This document shows positions 1-13,300 of a stretch of 64,000 bases of DNA, one piece after another. The translations under genes were made by a program, and so were the position numbers. The notes below the pieces were generated by a model. It searched no databases. It was not told the DNA's origin and worked only from the letters and a program-made list of their open reading frames with translations. How positions within the stretch are numbered: the first letter of the stretch is position 1; each line of letters opens with the position of its first letter. The stretch spans positions 50,125,062-50,189,061 of the forward strand of contig NC_092346.1 in NCBI RefSeq assembly GCF_963676685.1, written 5' to 3'. The stretch is from Mytilus edulis (Eukaryota > Mollusca > Bivalvia > Mytilida > Mytilidae).

Positions 1-181
1 TCGCAACCTGACAGGACATGTGTAGCTAGCAGTATATTACAGATTGAAGGTCAAAACGACCGACATATTTCATATACTAGTACGAAAAGCCTACCGTCTT
101 CTTACTTTGATGCGGATCCCGTTTTGAACCACAAAGCTTCAGTATTTGCAAGTTTGAAAAAAAATAAAACCAGGTTAAATC

Positions 182-345
182 CACCATTTTCTACATTTGA
201 AAATGCCTATACCAAGTCAGGAATATGACAGTTGTTGTCCATTCGTTTGGTGTGTTTTATAATTTGATTTTGCCATTTGATTAGGGGCTTTCCGTTTTGA
301 ATTTTCCGCAGAGTTCAGTTTTTTTGTGATTTTACTTTTTTGATT
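182..345 (+). repeat. Dispersed repeat, family R3, copy 1
   Basis: A segment with the words 'gaaaatgcctataccaag', 'ggaatatgacagttgttg' and 'ctttccgttttgaatttt' in the same order as copies at 4,512-4,665 and 62,412-62,545. Three copies in one window show an interspersed family. No coding potential and no clear terminal repeats are visible. The class is unknown; a short SINE-like or MITE-like element is possible. Confidence 0.6.
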
Positions 346-1793
346 ATAATAATATTGGTATTATAATCATCCAACGACAAATATCTCTTTAGTCTTCGTT
401 TTTTAACATTAATGGAGGTTATGAGGGTGTTCGGTGAATCGTTGTAATACTGAAGTACAGCTTTAGCCAAAGAGCTGAAGGTTTTTCTAACCATGAATTT
501 GCTGTCTCCGCATTAATGTCAATATCATCAGGTCCATTTTGTATTATACGACCACATTCTTCGAAAGCAGCAATACCATTTGGTATATAAGACATGTCTT
601 GGATTCTGCCTATTTAAAAAAAGCTTCTTTTATTCCTAAGAACGTCCGTGTAGTATTTTCGGCAAACCACCACCATATTGTTGGCTGTTTTGTCGACCGG
701 TACAAACTCAATCAGTTCTTGAAGTTTATTTCTTATTCTGGAAATAGGCGTATTATGTACCTTTTTACACCATTTTTTACAAAACGAGGAGAGTGCGTTT
801 GTGACCTGACAACACCATTTCGGCTAATCTGTTTTAGATGTCTTTTTCCATCCATTTTATATATATATAAAAAAATATGCACACCAGAAAAAGGTTACGA
901 CCGAGCAAAAAAAGAAATTGGATTAAGATATGGTCTTTGCAAAATTCAAAAATCGTTTTAGGCTGCAGTTATCATACCGATCCATTAAAGGAAAAAAATA
1001 GGAACCTATCTTTTATTTGTCGCTACACTTATATCAATACATTTATATCAAATAACTTTCTAACAATACATTATAATAAAAAAACACTAAGTATATTTCT
1101 AACTCTTGTCTCAGAATTATTTTTCTTTATACCTGTGTTTTATTAAGATACATAAACAGAAAAGTTCTGAGACAATTGCCTTTGCTCTTAATCAAATATA
1201 TAAAACGAGGAATTGTGAACAGTGGTACATTACAAGAATATATAAGAAGCTTCCCTACGTTGTGCTTATTTCACTTTCTGTACGGTTTGATTGCGTGAAT
1301 ATATTTGATTGACTTCAGAAACCTACAATTCAGTCGTTGGTAATTCCTGTCTTGTAATGTATATCTTTTCGTCAATTTTACTGTTATGAATAAAACCGTT
1401 AATAGTTTTCTCGTTTGAATTGTTTCATGTGAGGGACTTTACGAAAGAATATACGGAGAATAAATTATAGGTGAAGGCCAAACGGTGACATAGAATTGCT
1501 TATATCCACTTCACTTGAACTCTTGTAGATAGCTGTCTCAATGGTAATCATACCTCATCTCCTTATTTTTCTATTTATTGGGCGTAATCTTGAATTGACA
1601 AATAATCCCATAAGTTAACAAAGAGCACATACTTTGAAAACATGTCCCAAAACGACAGCCGTTCTCAGCATCTTGTATTGTAATGTTTTACACATAACTA
1701 TGTTTTTTTTAACTCGGGGACAAGTTCGCATATTTTTCAACAGGCGTTAAATACTAACTTTTATTCAGTTAAAATTGTTATTCCGAGATTCTC
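346..1793. other. A/T-rich stretch without a supported gene
   Basis: Open frames here (for example 539-961 on the plus strand) have no recognisable domain, low-complexity A/T composition and no convincing splice sites. I see no RNA gene and no clear repeat copy. Confidence 0.5.
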
Positions 1794-1990
1794 TCATTTA
1801 TAAAGATTAACAATTATGTCATGTGGTTGCCTTAAAACCTGACTGTGTTTTTCATCGTCAAGGTCGCATGCTGACCAATAGTTGCTGACATCCATGTCGT
1901 TTGGACTCTTGTGGATATTTGCCTTATAATGAATCTCCCAATTCTTTAATATTTCTTTTGTCAAATGTCCAATTCCTAAATCATGCATCT
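1794..1990 (-). CDS. Possible exon fragment, unrecognised
   Basis: A 64-residue minus-strand frame begins just after a plausible acceptor (aatttatag then ATG) and ends at a TAA. Its residue composition is more balanced than the neighbouring A/T-rich frames. No domain is recognised and no partner exon was found, so it may be chance or an old gene remnant. Confidence 0.2.
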
Positions 1991-2137
1991 ATAAATTCAT
2001 GTCTTGGTTAACTTCTTTTAATGCCTGAATGCTGTTTCCTTAGTCCAATAAAACACTTTGGAAAAAGTTTATAATAATTATTTATAAAAAAAACCAAATC
2101 AAATATACTATAAACAATTTAATTGAATAAAATCATC

Positions 2138-3283
2138 TTTTCTTTTGAAAACAAATAATATATACAAAAGGCAACATTGAAAACAAATAATATATACAAA
2201 AAACAACATTGAAAACAAATGATATAGACATAAAACAATATTGAAGACAAATAATAAATACAAAAAACAACATTGAAAACAAATAATATATACAAAAAAA
2301 TAACATTATTGAAAACAAGTAATATATACAAAAAACAACATTGACAACAAACAAATATATATACAAAAAAAACCCATTGAAAACAAATAATATATATGAA
2401 AAACAACATTTAAAACAAATATATACAAAAAAACAACATTGAAAATAATAATATATACACAAAAAATAACATTATTGAAAACAAATAATATCTACCAAAA
2501 ACAACATTGAAAACAAATAATATCTACAAAAAACAGCATTGAAAACAAATAACAATACAAAACAACATTGAAAACAAATCATATATACAATAAACAACAT
2601 TGAAAACAAAGGATATATACAAAAAAAAAAACATTTAAAACAAATATTATATACAAAAAAACAATAATAAATACAAAATACAACATTGAAAACAAATAAT
2701 GTTAACAAAAAAGAAAACAACATTGAAAACAAATAATATATACAAAAAAACAACATTATTGAAAACAATTAATATATACAAAAAAAAACCAACATTATTG
2801 AAAAAAATTGATATATGCCAAAACAAAAACCATTAAAAACAAATAATATATAAAATAAACAACATTAAAAACAAATAACATATACAGAAATCAACATTGA
2901 AAACAAATAGTATACACAAAAAAAAACAATATTGAAACAAATGATATATACATAAAACAACATTGAAAACAAATTATTTTTACAAAAACAACATTGAAAA
3001 CAAATGATATATACAAAAAAAAACAACATTTAAAACAAATATTATATACAAAAACAAATATTATAGAAAACAAATAGCAATACAAAACAACATTGAAAAC
3101 AAATGATATATACAAAAAACAACATTGAGAACAAAATTAATAATATGTAATTATACACAAAAAGAACAATATTGAAAACAAATAATATATTAAAAAAACA
3201 ACATTGAAAACAAATAATATTAATAAAAAAACAACACAAAAAACAACATTATTGAAAACAAATAATATAATTATATACAAAAA
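2138..3283. repeat. A/T-rich minisatellite, ~32-bp unit
   Basis: About 1.15 kb of tandem variants of a unit reading roughly 'attgaaaacaaataatat' followed by 'atacaaaaaacaac'. That is about 32 bp, with length variants of a few bases, roughly 33 units. The plus strand is strongly A-rich and nearly G-free. The block ends within 2 bp of the stop codon of the minus-strand gene at 3,285, so it lies where that gene's 3' untranslated region should be. Long Phe/Tyr/Ile-rich minus-strand frames across it are products of the repeat. Confidence 0.95.
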
Positions 3284-3284
3284 G

Positions 3285-4357
3285 TTAACCTGAATCGGAG
3301 CTTTCGTATGAATCTATAATAAAATCGTCATTCATCTTTCTATCCATTTCATTGCGAAAGTTACTCCGAGCAAAAGAATCGCTTGACATATCACTGCAGT
3401 CATCATCATCGTTTCTTTTCCTCTTTTCGTCTGGAGATTGTAATGGCTGTTCTGAGATATGATCTTTATTGTTGACACGATTCTCGGCTGATTGGATATC
3501 GGAACTCTGGTATGGATCTATATAGAATACTTCAACATCTTCCTTGAATCGAACATGTTTAAGGGAAGTACTTGATAAGTGGTCGTTTGAATCCACGTTA
3601 AATTTCTTATCTGACCCGTTTAAATTCTCATTGCTTGATAATTGTATATCCTCTGCCAATTCAAATGATGGCATTGAGAACGAACCGGTACTGGAATCAC
3701 AGTGCGTTTCGGTTTCGGCTGGTTTTGGTTCTGGCCATTGCATTGATTCTTTTTTTATGACATTTGCTTTAATCCTTTTCTTCTTTTTTGATTTCTTCTT
3801 GCCCGATTTAGTGTTGCTATCTTTTTTATCAATCGTTTCCTGAATAGGGAAGAGTGGATCCAGCATCCCTCGACGAGGAAGAGAAAAAAGAGGGGCTAAT
3901 AAAGGTTGTGACGGAGTTTTTAAATGATCGTACGCTTGGTTAAATGGTTCACATGGATATATTCCAATTTCAGTTTTCTCTAGTCCTATGGCCTTTTTCT
4001 CAGCGTATGGTGTACTAGTAATTATATCACCAAGATGTTTGTTACTTTCTATTTGACTAACTTTATTGTTGATTTTGTTCTTAGATGTTTTCCATTTTGT
4101 CAGTTCTTCTTCTGGCATATCTATAACTGACCCATCATCAGATATTGCGTCGCCGCCTCCATCCGAAATAACCAATGCCCCATTAAATAACACTCTACTA
4201 CCTGGTGTTTTGCTTGTAAAATATGGATCTGCCTTTTTGTTAAACAGTGCATTATCATGAAATAAACCAATTGCTTCATTGTGAAAACATTTCTTCGAAA
4301 TGTCATTTCTTTCTGACAGGCTATTTTCTAAATTGCTCTCAACTTGCATCTCTGTTC
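3285..4357 (-). CDS. Exon 10 (last) of the acidic protein gene
   Basis: The acceptor cattgtag precedes the exon; the TAA stop is at 3,285-3,287. It encodes about residues 1013-1369. It holds the basic run KKKSKKKKRIK (genomic 3,800-3,768), the RVxF-like KHVRF (3,560-3,546) followed by acidic and aromatic residues (EDVEVFYI), and a distal FARSNF segment. The minisatellite begins directly downstream. Confidence 0.8.
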
Positions 4358-7300
4358 CTACAATGATACTAGAGATTTAAGCATGCTCTAAGTTGTTTGA
4401 TAACAAAGAAAAGAAAAACGAAGAACAGAATGAACAGAATGAATTAATTCAACTGAAGGATTATAACAGGAATATTCAATGTATCATAAGCCATACAAGC
4501 ATTTGATACATCATTTTCTACATTTGAAAATGCCTGTACCAAGCCAGGAATATGACAGTTGTCGCCTATTCGTTTGATGTCATTTGGTTTTATCATTTGA
4601 TTTTGGACTTTCCGTTTTGAATTTTCATCAGAGTTAGTGTTTAAGTGATTTTCATTTTACTTTTTTTTACAAATAAAATATTGTGATGCATAATCGAGAA
4701 ATAAAGACAAGGCTGTGTTTAATATCAACAGGAATATATCTATAGTTATTAGTGACACATATATTTTATGACAGAGCGCCCGTAGACTTCCACTTTACCA
4801 CTATAGTTATTAGTGACACATATATTTTATGACAGATAGCGCCCGTAGACTTCCATTTTACCACTAGAATCTCTTGGTTCAATAGCTTCAATGGAAACGT
4901 TAACAATATAAGAGCTCAACTTTACCTAACGAATCAACTTAACAAATAAAGGTTTTGCAATGATTAGGAAACAAAATTAAAGAGTTATTGAAGTGAGAAA
5001 ATATGTAATATATCCAGAGACGTAATCGCAAAAATAATATTGACCCATATGCTCTTTGAAATTTCATAATATCTAGTTTTGAGAATCGATTACAATATTT
5101 ACGATTCTTAATGTGTGTGCATGAGATGCAATTTTGAAAATAGTCCACAATGTTAGTAGAATACATATACTAATAGTTCCTTTAAATGAAATTGTTACCA
5201 TACCTTCTTTTTCTTTCATCAGGTTTTCACTTTCAAATTGTCTTTCTCTTAAAGCGCTGCTTACAGTTGTAACATCATCACTATTAGTTACTATAGATTT
5301 CTCAACATTCTGTTTGCTTGATTGTAGTTGATCCTCACTTTCAGTATTGCTGTGCTGTTTCATTAATCTGGATATCTTACTTACATTGGAAACCAACTCA
5401 TTCAAATTGTTTATATCCTGTTCAGAAAAGCATGTATCATGATGGCGTTCGTTGTCGTTCTGACTCCTACTTCTTTTGGGCATTATTATTTTTCTGCTAT
5501 TCAATCCTGTAAGTTCACTGTTATCAATGGTGCTATACAATTCCGTTTCTTCAGAAACCAAAGGAATTTGTAAGATTGATCCTTTAATATGACGATTTAT
5601 TGTATTGTCTTTACTGTTGGTTTCCATTGACATTATTGAAGTAGAATCTTTAGATACATTCTGTCTCAATGATCCGCCTTCATCAGCAACACTTTCTGTA
5701 TCAATTTTGCACTTAGTTTCTGAAAAAATAAATAAATAACCAGCTAGAGTATGATTTCGCAAGAGACAGCTATCACCCAGAGTCTAAATAAAGATTGCTC
5801 TCTTTATTACTCTTTTTTAAAAATTATATATACAATTAAAAAAGCCTGCTTATTCTGAATAAATGTATAAACTACTTGATTGTACTGAACACAGAAAGTC
5901 TTCTAGACAAGCTCCGTTAGTATAGATAGACCATGTTCTGGATCAACACAACAATAAAAGAAATCACCACATGCTAGAAATCATTATATTTTGTGAAATG
6001 TTAACCCACCTGTGATGACTTCCACTGATTTTTCATTCATTTTGAAACTTTGCGGTCTGTTTTCCATTAGGTTTTCATCATTTTCGTTTGACAAATGATC
6101 TTCTTCACTATCTGGATTATCATAACCAAAGAAACTGTCAAATGATGCACTGCTAACAGTAAACGATTCGTCTTCATTTGCATTTTGATCTTTTTTCAAA
6201 TACACACCATCAGAGGGCAGATCATCGTCGTCAAAGCATTGGTTCTCAGCTTTCGAATTATCAATAGAATCTATTTGTTGTAAGTTTTGTCCTTTTCCTG
6301 GAAAATCAAAAAAACAATATGCAAAATTGTGTCAATTAAGTATGCTGGTCTACTGAGGTGTTGTTTTTTTGTTGTTGCGTGAACTGTTACAATGGGATTA
6401 TTGCTTTTAATGAAGCAGTCTTTGCCATTTCTAAGGAAGCAAAGTTTTCAAAGACTAAATTAAATGTAAAGTTCAAATGACTAGGGCTAAAAAATATAAA
6501 TTTATTAAAAAATGTCTCATACCTAATATACTATTTCTTGTTTTAGCCTCTCTATCATCAATTAAATCAACTCTGGTATAGGCATTGTCTGTTGCTCCAC
6601 CATCGTCTTTTTTAAGGCTTTCAACCACAACATCTTTCATCATTTTGGTTCCATTTGATTTGCTTTCTGTTTCTTGATTATAAATCGGTTCTTGCTTCTG
6701 GTCACAAACATCTTTCTGTTCAACAGCTAGTTGACATCTAGTTACTATGTGTATTTCGGAATCCCCTCCATATAGTTCTTCGCTGAAATCTGATTCATAC
6801 GAAGGGTATTCCGAATCAACTGTTTCTGCAACAGAACTTTCTGAATTGTCGTCATTATATTTCTCCTCATAAGTTTCGTTTCGTTTAGAGTCAACATCAT
6901 TGATATGTTCATTTGTTGTCGTTTCTTTGTTTTTAGTATCCTGGTTATCCTTTGATATATCATTTTTCTCTAAGAATATCACATATAGGTCCAATCTGAA
7001 ATAAGCCCTCGCTATCCTTCAGTGCTTTCTTCCGTTTTAAGTATACATCAACGGCTAGGACCCAATAAGCGGATTTGAGTGTGCGCCTCTTTTTATCTGC
7101 CTCTTCTCTTGCAGTCATTTCATCTGTGTCAGAAGAAGATACTTCGTTTGCAATTGCCAAAAATGTTTGATTCCTAAGTTCACCATTTACTGCTTTCTGA
7201 CAGTTAGCAATTTCAAGTTCCATGTTGTCTTTATCGCATGCGTCACTATTGTTTAGTTCATCCTGCTTATAACTTTCTTCGGTATTAAGCCAATATTCAA

Positions 7301-10300
7301 AGTCATCATAGATTTGGCATGAACTTAATTCTGATACTGACCTGTCAGTATCAAGTACATCAGACTTGTCAGAAAATATTTCCATGCTCCTTTCGTTAAA
7401 TATGTTTCCGGGAGTCTTAGCCAATTGTAAGTCTTGTTTCCATTTCTCATTCAGTCTTCCTAAAATGGTACGTTTATAAGCCTGTTCTTTTTCATCTATT
7501 TCATTCGTTATATAAACTTTCTCTTGAGCTGTACGTTCTGAACCAGGATTAGAAATATCACATTTCTTATTATGTTCTATAAAATAATATTAAACGACCG
7601 CTATATTTATGAATAAATATTTGAATGTCAAAACAGTTACTGAAGGACGCCTCCGGGTGCGGGAATTTCTCGCTACATTGAAGACCTGTTGGTGACCCTC
7701 TGCTGTTGTTTTTTATTTGGTCGAGTTGTTGTCTCTTTGACACATTCCCCATTTCCATTCTCAATTTTACTTGCTGTAGAAAAAGAGACGGAAAACTGAT
7801 TGAAAAATATAAGTAGATGTAATTTTTTATCTTTTAAATTTTTATATCAAGTAAAAGATAAGAAAGAATAGAAATAACATAATAGACTAGTATCTAAGAA
7901 CTAAGATAAAATCAGTATCAATAAAGCGCTTAAATCTGTGTCGGTACAACAGTGTTGGATTTCAGCAACAGAGAGTTATACAATTATAGTGCCTAACAAG
8001 ATTTTGTGAGGTAGACGAAATTGACTTTAAAACGATCGTATTGACTTTTGATGTCCAAAAATAGGCAGATCGGACATATTTTCACTTCATATACCTACTA
8101 CTTAAGTTTGGGAGTTATTGTAATTAACATATTCCAATGAGACTGAATAATGCTTTTTTTTGTTATGATAACTAATAACTTTACCTGCCGTAGCTGTGCG
8201 TAAAATGTATTTCGGCATTTCTCTTAAGAAAATGACTTGTTTAATGGAACAAAACGTCTTATTTGTAAACTTTCTCTTTTATCTCCACAATAGGCTTTTA
8301 AAAAATAATCTATCAACTGTGTAGTCGGAAAATTTTGTGAAAATAGAAGAAGTGGCAATTCTTACCTTTCATACCTTAACTTTCATTGATAAAACATAAT
8401 ATTGACTCGTCCAGTGTCCAGTTTGAAGGTCATTTTAGTTACCGTACACATACATGCACGTTCTTATTATCAATAGTCATGTATGAAAAGCATAAACAAG
8501 TTTGAAGGTAAACTAATTACAAGTTAATCCAATCAAATTGCGTACGAATTAATAACAATGACCAGTCCACATCATAAAAAATATTAGGGGTAAACTGGGT
8601 AGGGAGAAAATGTCAGATATTTTAAGTTCATTATTTTGCAATAACGAATAAAAATTTGTAAACCAAAAGATTTGCTATAATTCCATAAACATGTCGTTCT
8701 GTATTGGTATAGTTTTTGGATCTTTTATTTGCGTATTTAAGGCTGTAGAAAGTTTGGGCTTCAAAAGTCAACATAATTATTGACTTTATACAGAAAATTC
8801 GCCTTTTTAAAACATTGAATGTTTCAAAAATAATACGCGACAACAAAGTAAAATCATTTTTTAAAACACTGCAAAAATAATCATACAGATTGATGCAGTG
8901 GTATTGTCATAAATTGCGTTGGAGTGAACAGTGGTACAGCAAACGTCGAATTCCCTCACACAATGTTATCACACACTATAAATTCAATTATGTTTTTTTC
9001 TTATTTAAAGAAACAGCCCGGTTTTTGCTAAGTATGTTCGAATGTATCAAATAATTAACTGTTAATAACATAACCAGGCTTTTGAAGCAATTGGTAGATA
9101 AAACCTGTGATTGTTTTAAATAACGCACAAACTAGTTAATATAATACTGATGTAAATTACCTTTAGAGTAAGCGTCATCAAATGACATTTTATAATCCTC
9201 TTTGTCAGTTTTATTTTCCCCTACTGGAGCTCTTAGAATGGCCGAGGGAACACTGTCTGAATCTGTTGAATTGTACATGTCATGCTTCTTCAGCCAATTC
9301 TTGAAAGCTCTCTCTGACCCACAAGAGCTGATGGACCACATAGAGCTGTCGGTATCAAGATCGGATATCACTGGAGGATTTTCGTTTATATAGCGAAGAT
9401 CTAACTTAGGCACAACCAGATTTGTTTGAAGATACTCATCATCTGCTAAATCATCATAAGAGTCTGTCGCATGGGCTGCCCAGTTGTATGGAATAGCACT
9501 AATGGTCGTATAGTAAGACAAGGTGGAAGGATGAGACATGCAGGATCCGGTAGGTGTGAAGTCGCCTCTCTGTATCTCAGACCTATACATTTGGCTTCCT
9601 GATGAGGCATATTTGGTTTGATGTGTGTCTGTATCCCGAAGATCTTCCTCAGAAGAAAAATATTCAAAAGTGGTGGGTGGTGATATGCTCTGTATATTGT
9701 CATCCGAGCTATCAATTCCTGGATCTCCGTGATTTTCTTGCTGATCAATCAGATTTGTCTATAATACAACCAACATATTTGTACGAATTAATGGTGGTTT
9801 TGGGGTAGAAGAAAAAAATCTATGCCAACATTTTGAAAAGTAAAAAAACGAATTGTTTTCATATTAAACAATTTTCCTGGCTATTATCGATGTCAAATAG
9901 ACTGTTTAAACGACATTTCCATAAAACATGTTTACAAGACATAATTACGTATACCGTGATTTCACATAGATGTCAGATGTTTAAGCAGTATATCTTATCT
10001 AGTCATTATCATTTCTGTAATGATGTTGGTTCGTTTTAAATAGTTTAGTGTCCTAATCAGGTATTGTTTTTTTTATTACTATATTATTCTTACCATTGTG
10101 CTATTATTGACTATTCCATTCAGTGCTGACTGTAAGAAATTCTTGATATAAACAACTGCATGATCTGAAAACCAAAAAAAAAAAAGATTACACGGTAAAA
10201 AAAAAAACTCCACTCAAGTAACAATCTAAAACTTTTGATAGAATAAAATAAGCCACAAAAAAACTAACATATCCAAACCAAATGTTTATAGAAAATAAGC

Positions 10301-13300
10301 TTGTCTCGGTTGCTCTTGGAATAAGGAAATTATCACAGAAAATAAACGATAACAGCAAACAAAAATAAAAATCAACTGTTAAAAATACAAGAATGAAATT
10401 TTTCTTCACTAATAACAATAGAATGGAGGGTGTATTTATTGTATCAATAATACCTGGTACATTAACTAATGCATCTCCCATCAATGTTGTCAACTTGTTG
10501 GTACTGACTGTATTATCACTTTCTGTTTGTACAGAGGCATCCACAGTACACGTCTGATAGGTTTGGATTTCTTTGTTTTCTGATTGACTAACAAAGTATT
10601 TCGGAAGGATATCCTGCAAGATGGCTGTTGCTCTCAACAACTTGTCTCCATCTGACTCCTTGGTGGACTCGTACTTCCTACTGGACTTAAACTCAGCCTG
10701 TGAACGGTTGTCATTGAAATCCTGAAAAAAGGAATAAAAATATTGAAAACTAGGTTAAAGTACAATGAGCGCACTAAAGGATTAATATTATAGATATTTT
10801 TTTTTCATTTCTAATCAACCTTTGCGCCATATACTAGTAAAGTGTGACCGTTGGATTTGTGTTCATGAAACATAATTCCAAAATTTGAAAATGTTGCCTC
10901 AAATATAGTGTTATTTAACTTAAAACATTAAATGATACCACTGTCATGGTATAAATCATTTTATTATCCATGTACTGTTTAACTTAGTAACTAAACATTT
11001 CTTCATTATTTGAATTTTAAGAATAGAAAACATAAATAATGGACGTATTTCGTAGCATAACAGCCTTGGAGATGTACAGTATTATATCGTTCACCATACC
11101 AAAACTTACCAAACTTAAACATTCGTGTGCTATTCTTCTTGCATCTGCAATATTCTGTTTAAACTCCTGGTCCCTGATTAGAACTTGAAACATGTTCAGT
11201 TCTGTAAAAACGGAAAATAAATCATTCTGTCAACTCTTATTCTTTGGTGATTGTTGTCATAAATTAAAGATGCACAGTGAAAAGTTATGAAACAATGTTG
11301 CCTTTTTCAAAAAATAAAATGTAAGTATGCTATGAACATCAATATCATTTATTATGTAAAAATAATTCATTTCTCCATTTAAACTGTAGACTTAAAAACA
11401 AAATTATTTTCATTTATCTGTGTATATTTCTGTAAATTGCGGATTTTTGTACAAGGTTATAGATGTTTTTTTCTGAAATTGTTTTTAAAATATTTAACAG
11501 CAGTGAGTGTAATACTATTACTTTAAATATTCACCCCTTATTTGATTTTGTATTTACATTGTAACATAGATTAAATTTATTCGTTCAGTGTATATTCACT
11601 TGTGTTAATATGTCTTTAATAGTTATCCCACAAGGACGCAGTGTGTCAGTGTAACACTGACACACCAAGTCCGAATGGGATAACTATTTTACATCCCAGA
11701 TGTTTTGGATTGGACGAAAAACCGTCTACAATTCATAAAATCGAATTTAGAACGCGCACACAACCATAATAATATACTTTATATATTACTATATGATGTA
11801 TACCCTTTTTGACCCCCGAACACAATGAGTAGATATCAAACAATGTCAACTCTCCCCACTTGCCAATCGGCCCACACTATATCGCCACTTTATAAAAAAT
11901 ATCGCCCCACTCTTGTTTACCGACTCTTCCCACTTTTGAAAAAGTGTAAAATCAAATTGAACAATTAGTCTGACAACTCATTTATTAACGAAAAAGGTTT
12001 AAACCCCACTGAATAAAGGTCTACCCCACTTATAAAAAGATCTTGCTTCCTTTAAGTATGTTAAATTACTGTAAGTTCGTATGCAGTCGTCCTGGTGTAG
12101 TGGTATGTGTCGTGGCTTGATGTGCTAAAGGTCTTGAGTTCGAATCCCTGCATATACACTGGATTTTTTCTACGTGAATTTTGATTGATAGTCTTTTCCG
12201 TATACAATTATAAGTTTTATAGTGGATTTGACATTCCCGCCAAAATGTTACAGGACAAAGGAAAGCATGCATAACAAAGAAACTCAAACTGGGGTGATCT
12301 GGTTGGGGTGATCCGACTCAGATCACCCCTGTTAGAACAAAGGAGCTGGGATATAATTTGATTGATTTAAGCCATTTCAATACTTTATAGTGTGTCTTTC
12401 TATGTTGTGATTTTACACTATTGATTCAGTTAAAACGTTTAAATCCGCTTCAATATGTTTGCATCGGTCCTAAGTTAGGAATCTGATGTTCAGTGGTTGT
12501 TTCTCGTTTTTTATGTAAATTATACCGTTTGTTTTCCCGTTTGAATGGTTTTACACTAGCCATTGTTTGGGCCCTTTAATTGTAGATTGTTGTTTAACTT
12601 TGAGCTAAGGCTCCGTATTGAAGACCATACTTTGACCTATTATAGTTTACTTTTATAAATTGTGATTTGGATGGAGAGTTGTCTCATTAGCACTCATACC
12701 ACATATTTTATCTAGATACACTTACTAGAAATGTGCATTCGGGCACAGGTTAGTGTAAAAGTTCGCAATGTGAAGATATGACTGAAGGTTTGAATTTTCA
12801 TATATCAACATATGAAGCAAGATCTAACTCAAACTTGTCATTTCTATCCGCTTGGTAAAGCTATACGTGTTTTTACTAAATACTTACGTTTTGGTGTCAT
12901 AGGACCAGTGATTTTCATGATATCTATTAGATATCCAGATAGTTTACAATGCTCATGAATATCTGAAAGATATAATGATACTTGGAAATCGGAGACACCC
13001 TTGTGTGTGGTCGGTGAAAGAGTAGAGGGATGCAACACAATTTTTTTTCAAATCCTTCAAAAATTGAAACAAAATTATGGAATGATAATAAAAAAAAGGT
13101 TACACGGTGTGTAGCGTTGTTATGCAATGTATCCAACAATTCTGTTAACAGCATAATATAGTTACAAAATTCATTATCCCAACATAGAATTAGTGCTTTT
13201 GTAGTAAAAGAAGTTATTTCAACAATTTGACTAAGAAGGGACTATATATAAATATCACTATTGAAAAAAAGGATTAATACTATATATTTTTGTATTATTA

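Noticed and set aside
539..1312. Three overlapping plus-strand frames of 68-140 residues
   Set aside because: No domain, A/T-driven composition, no splice sites or promoter signals.
2119..3239. Several 65-109 residue Phe/Tyr/Ile-rich minus-strand frames
   Set aside because: They lie entirely in the 32-bp minisatellite; the repetitive peptide is a by-product of the repeat.
12086..12160. Functional tRNA gene
   Set aside because: The A and B boxes are present but the T-arm and acceptor stems do not pair.
12888..12962. Shorter version of exon 2 starting at the tttcag acceptor
   Set aside because: It would enter in a phase that does not fit exon 1; the acceptor at 13,000 gives a clean phase-0 join.
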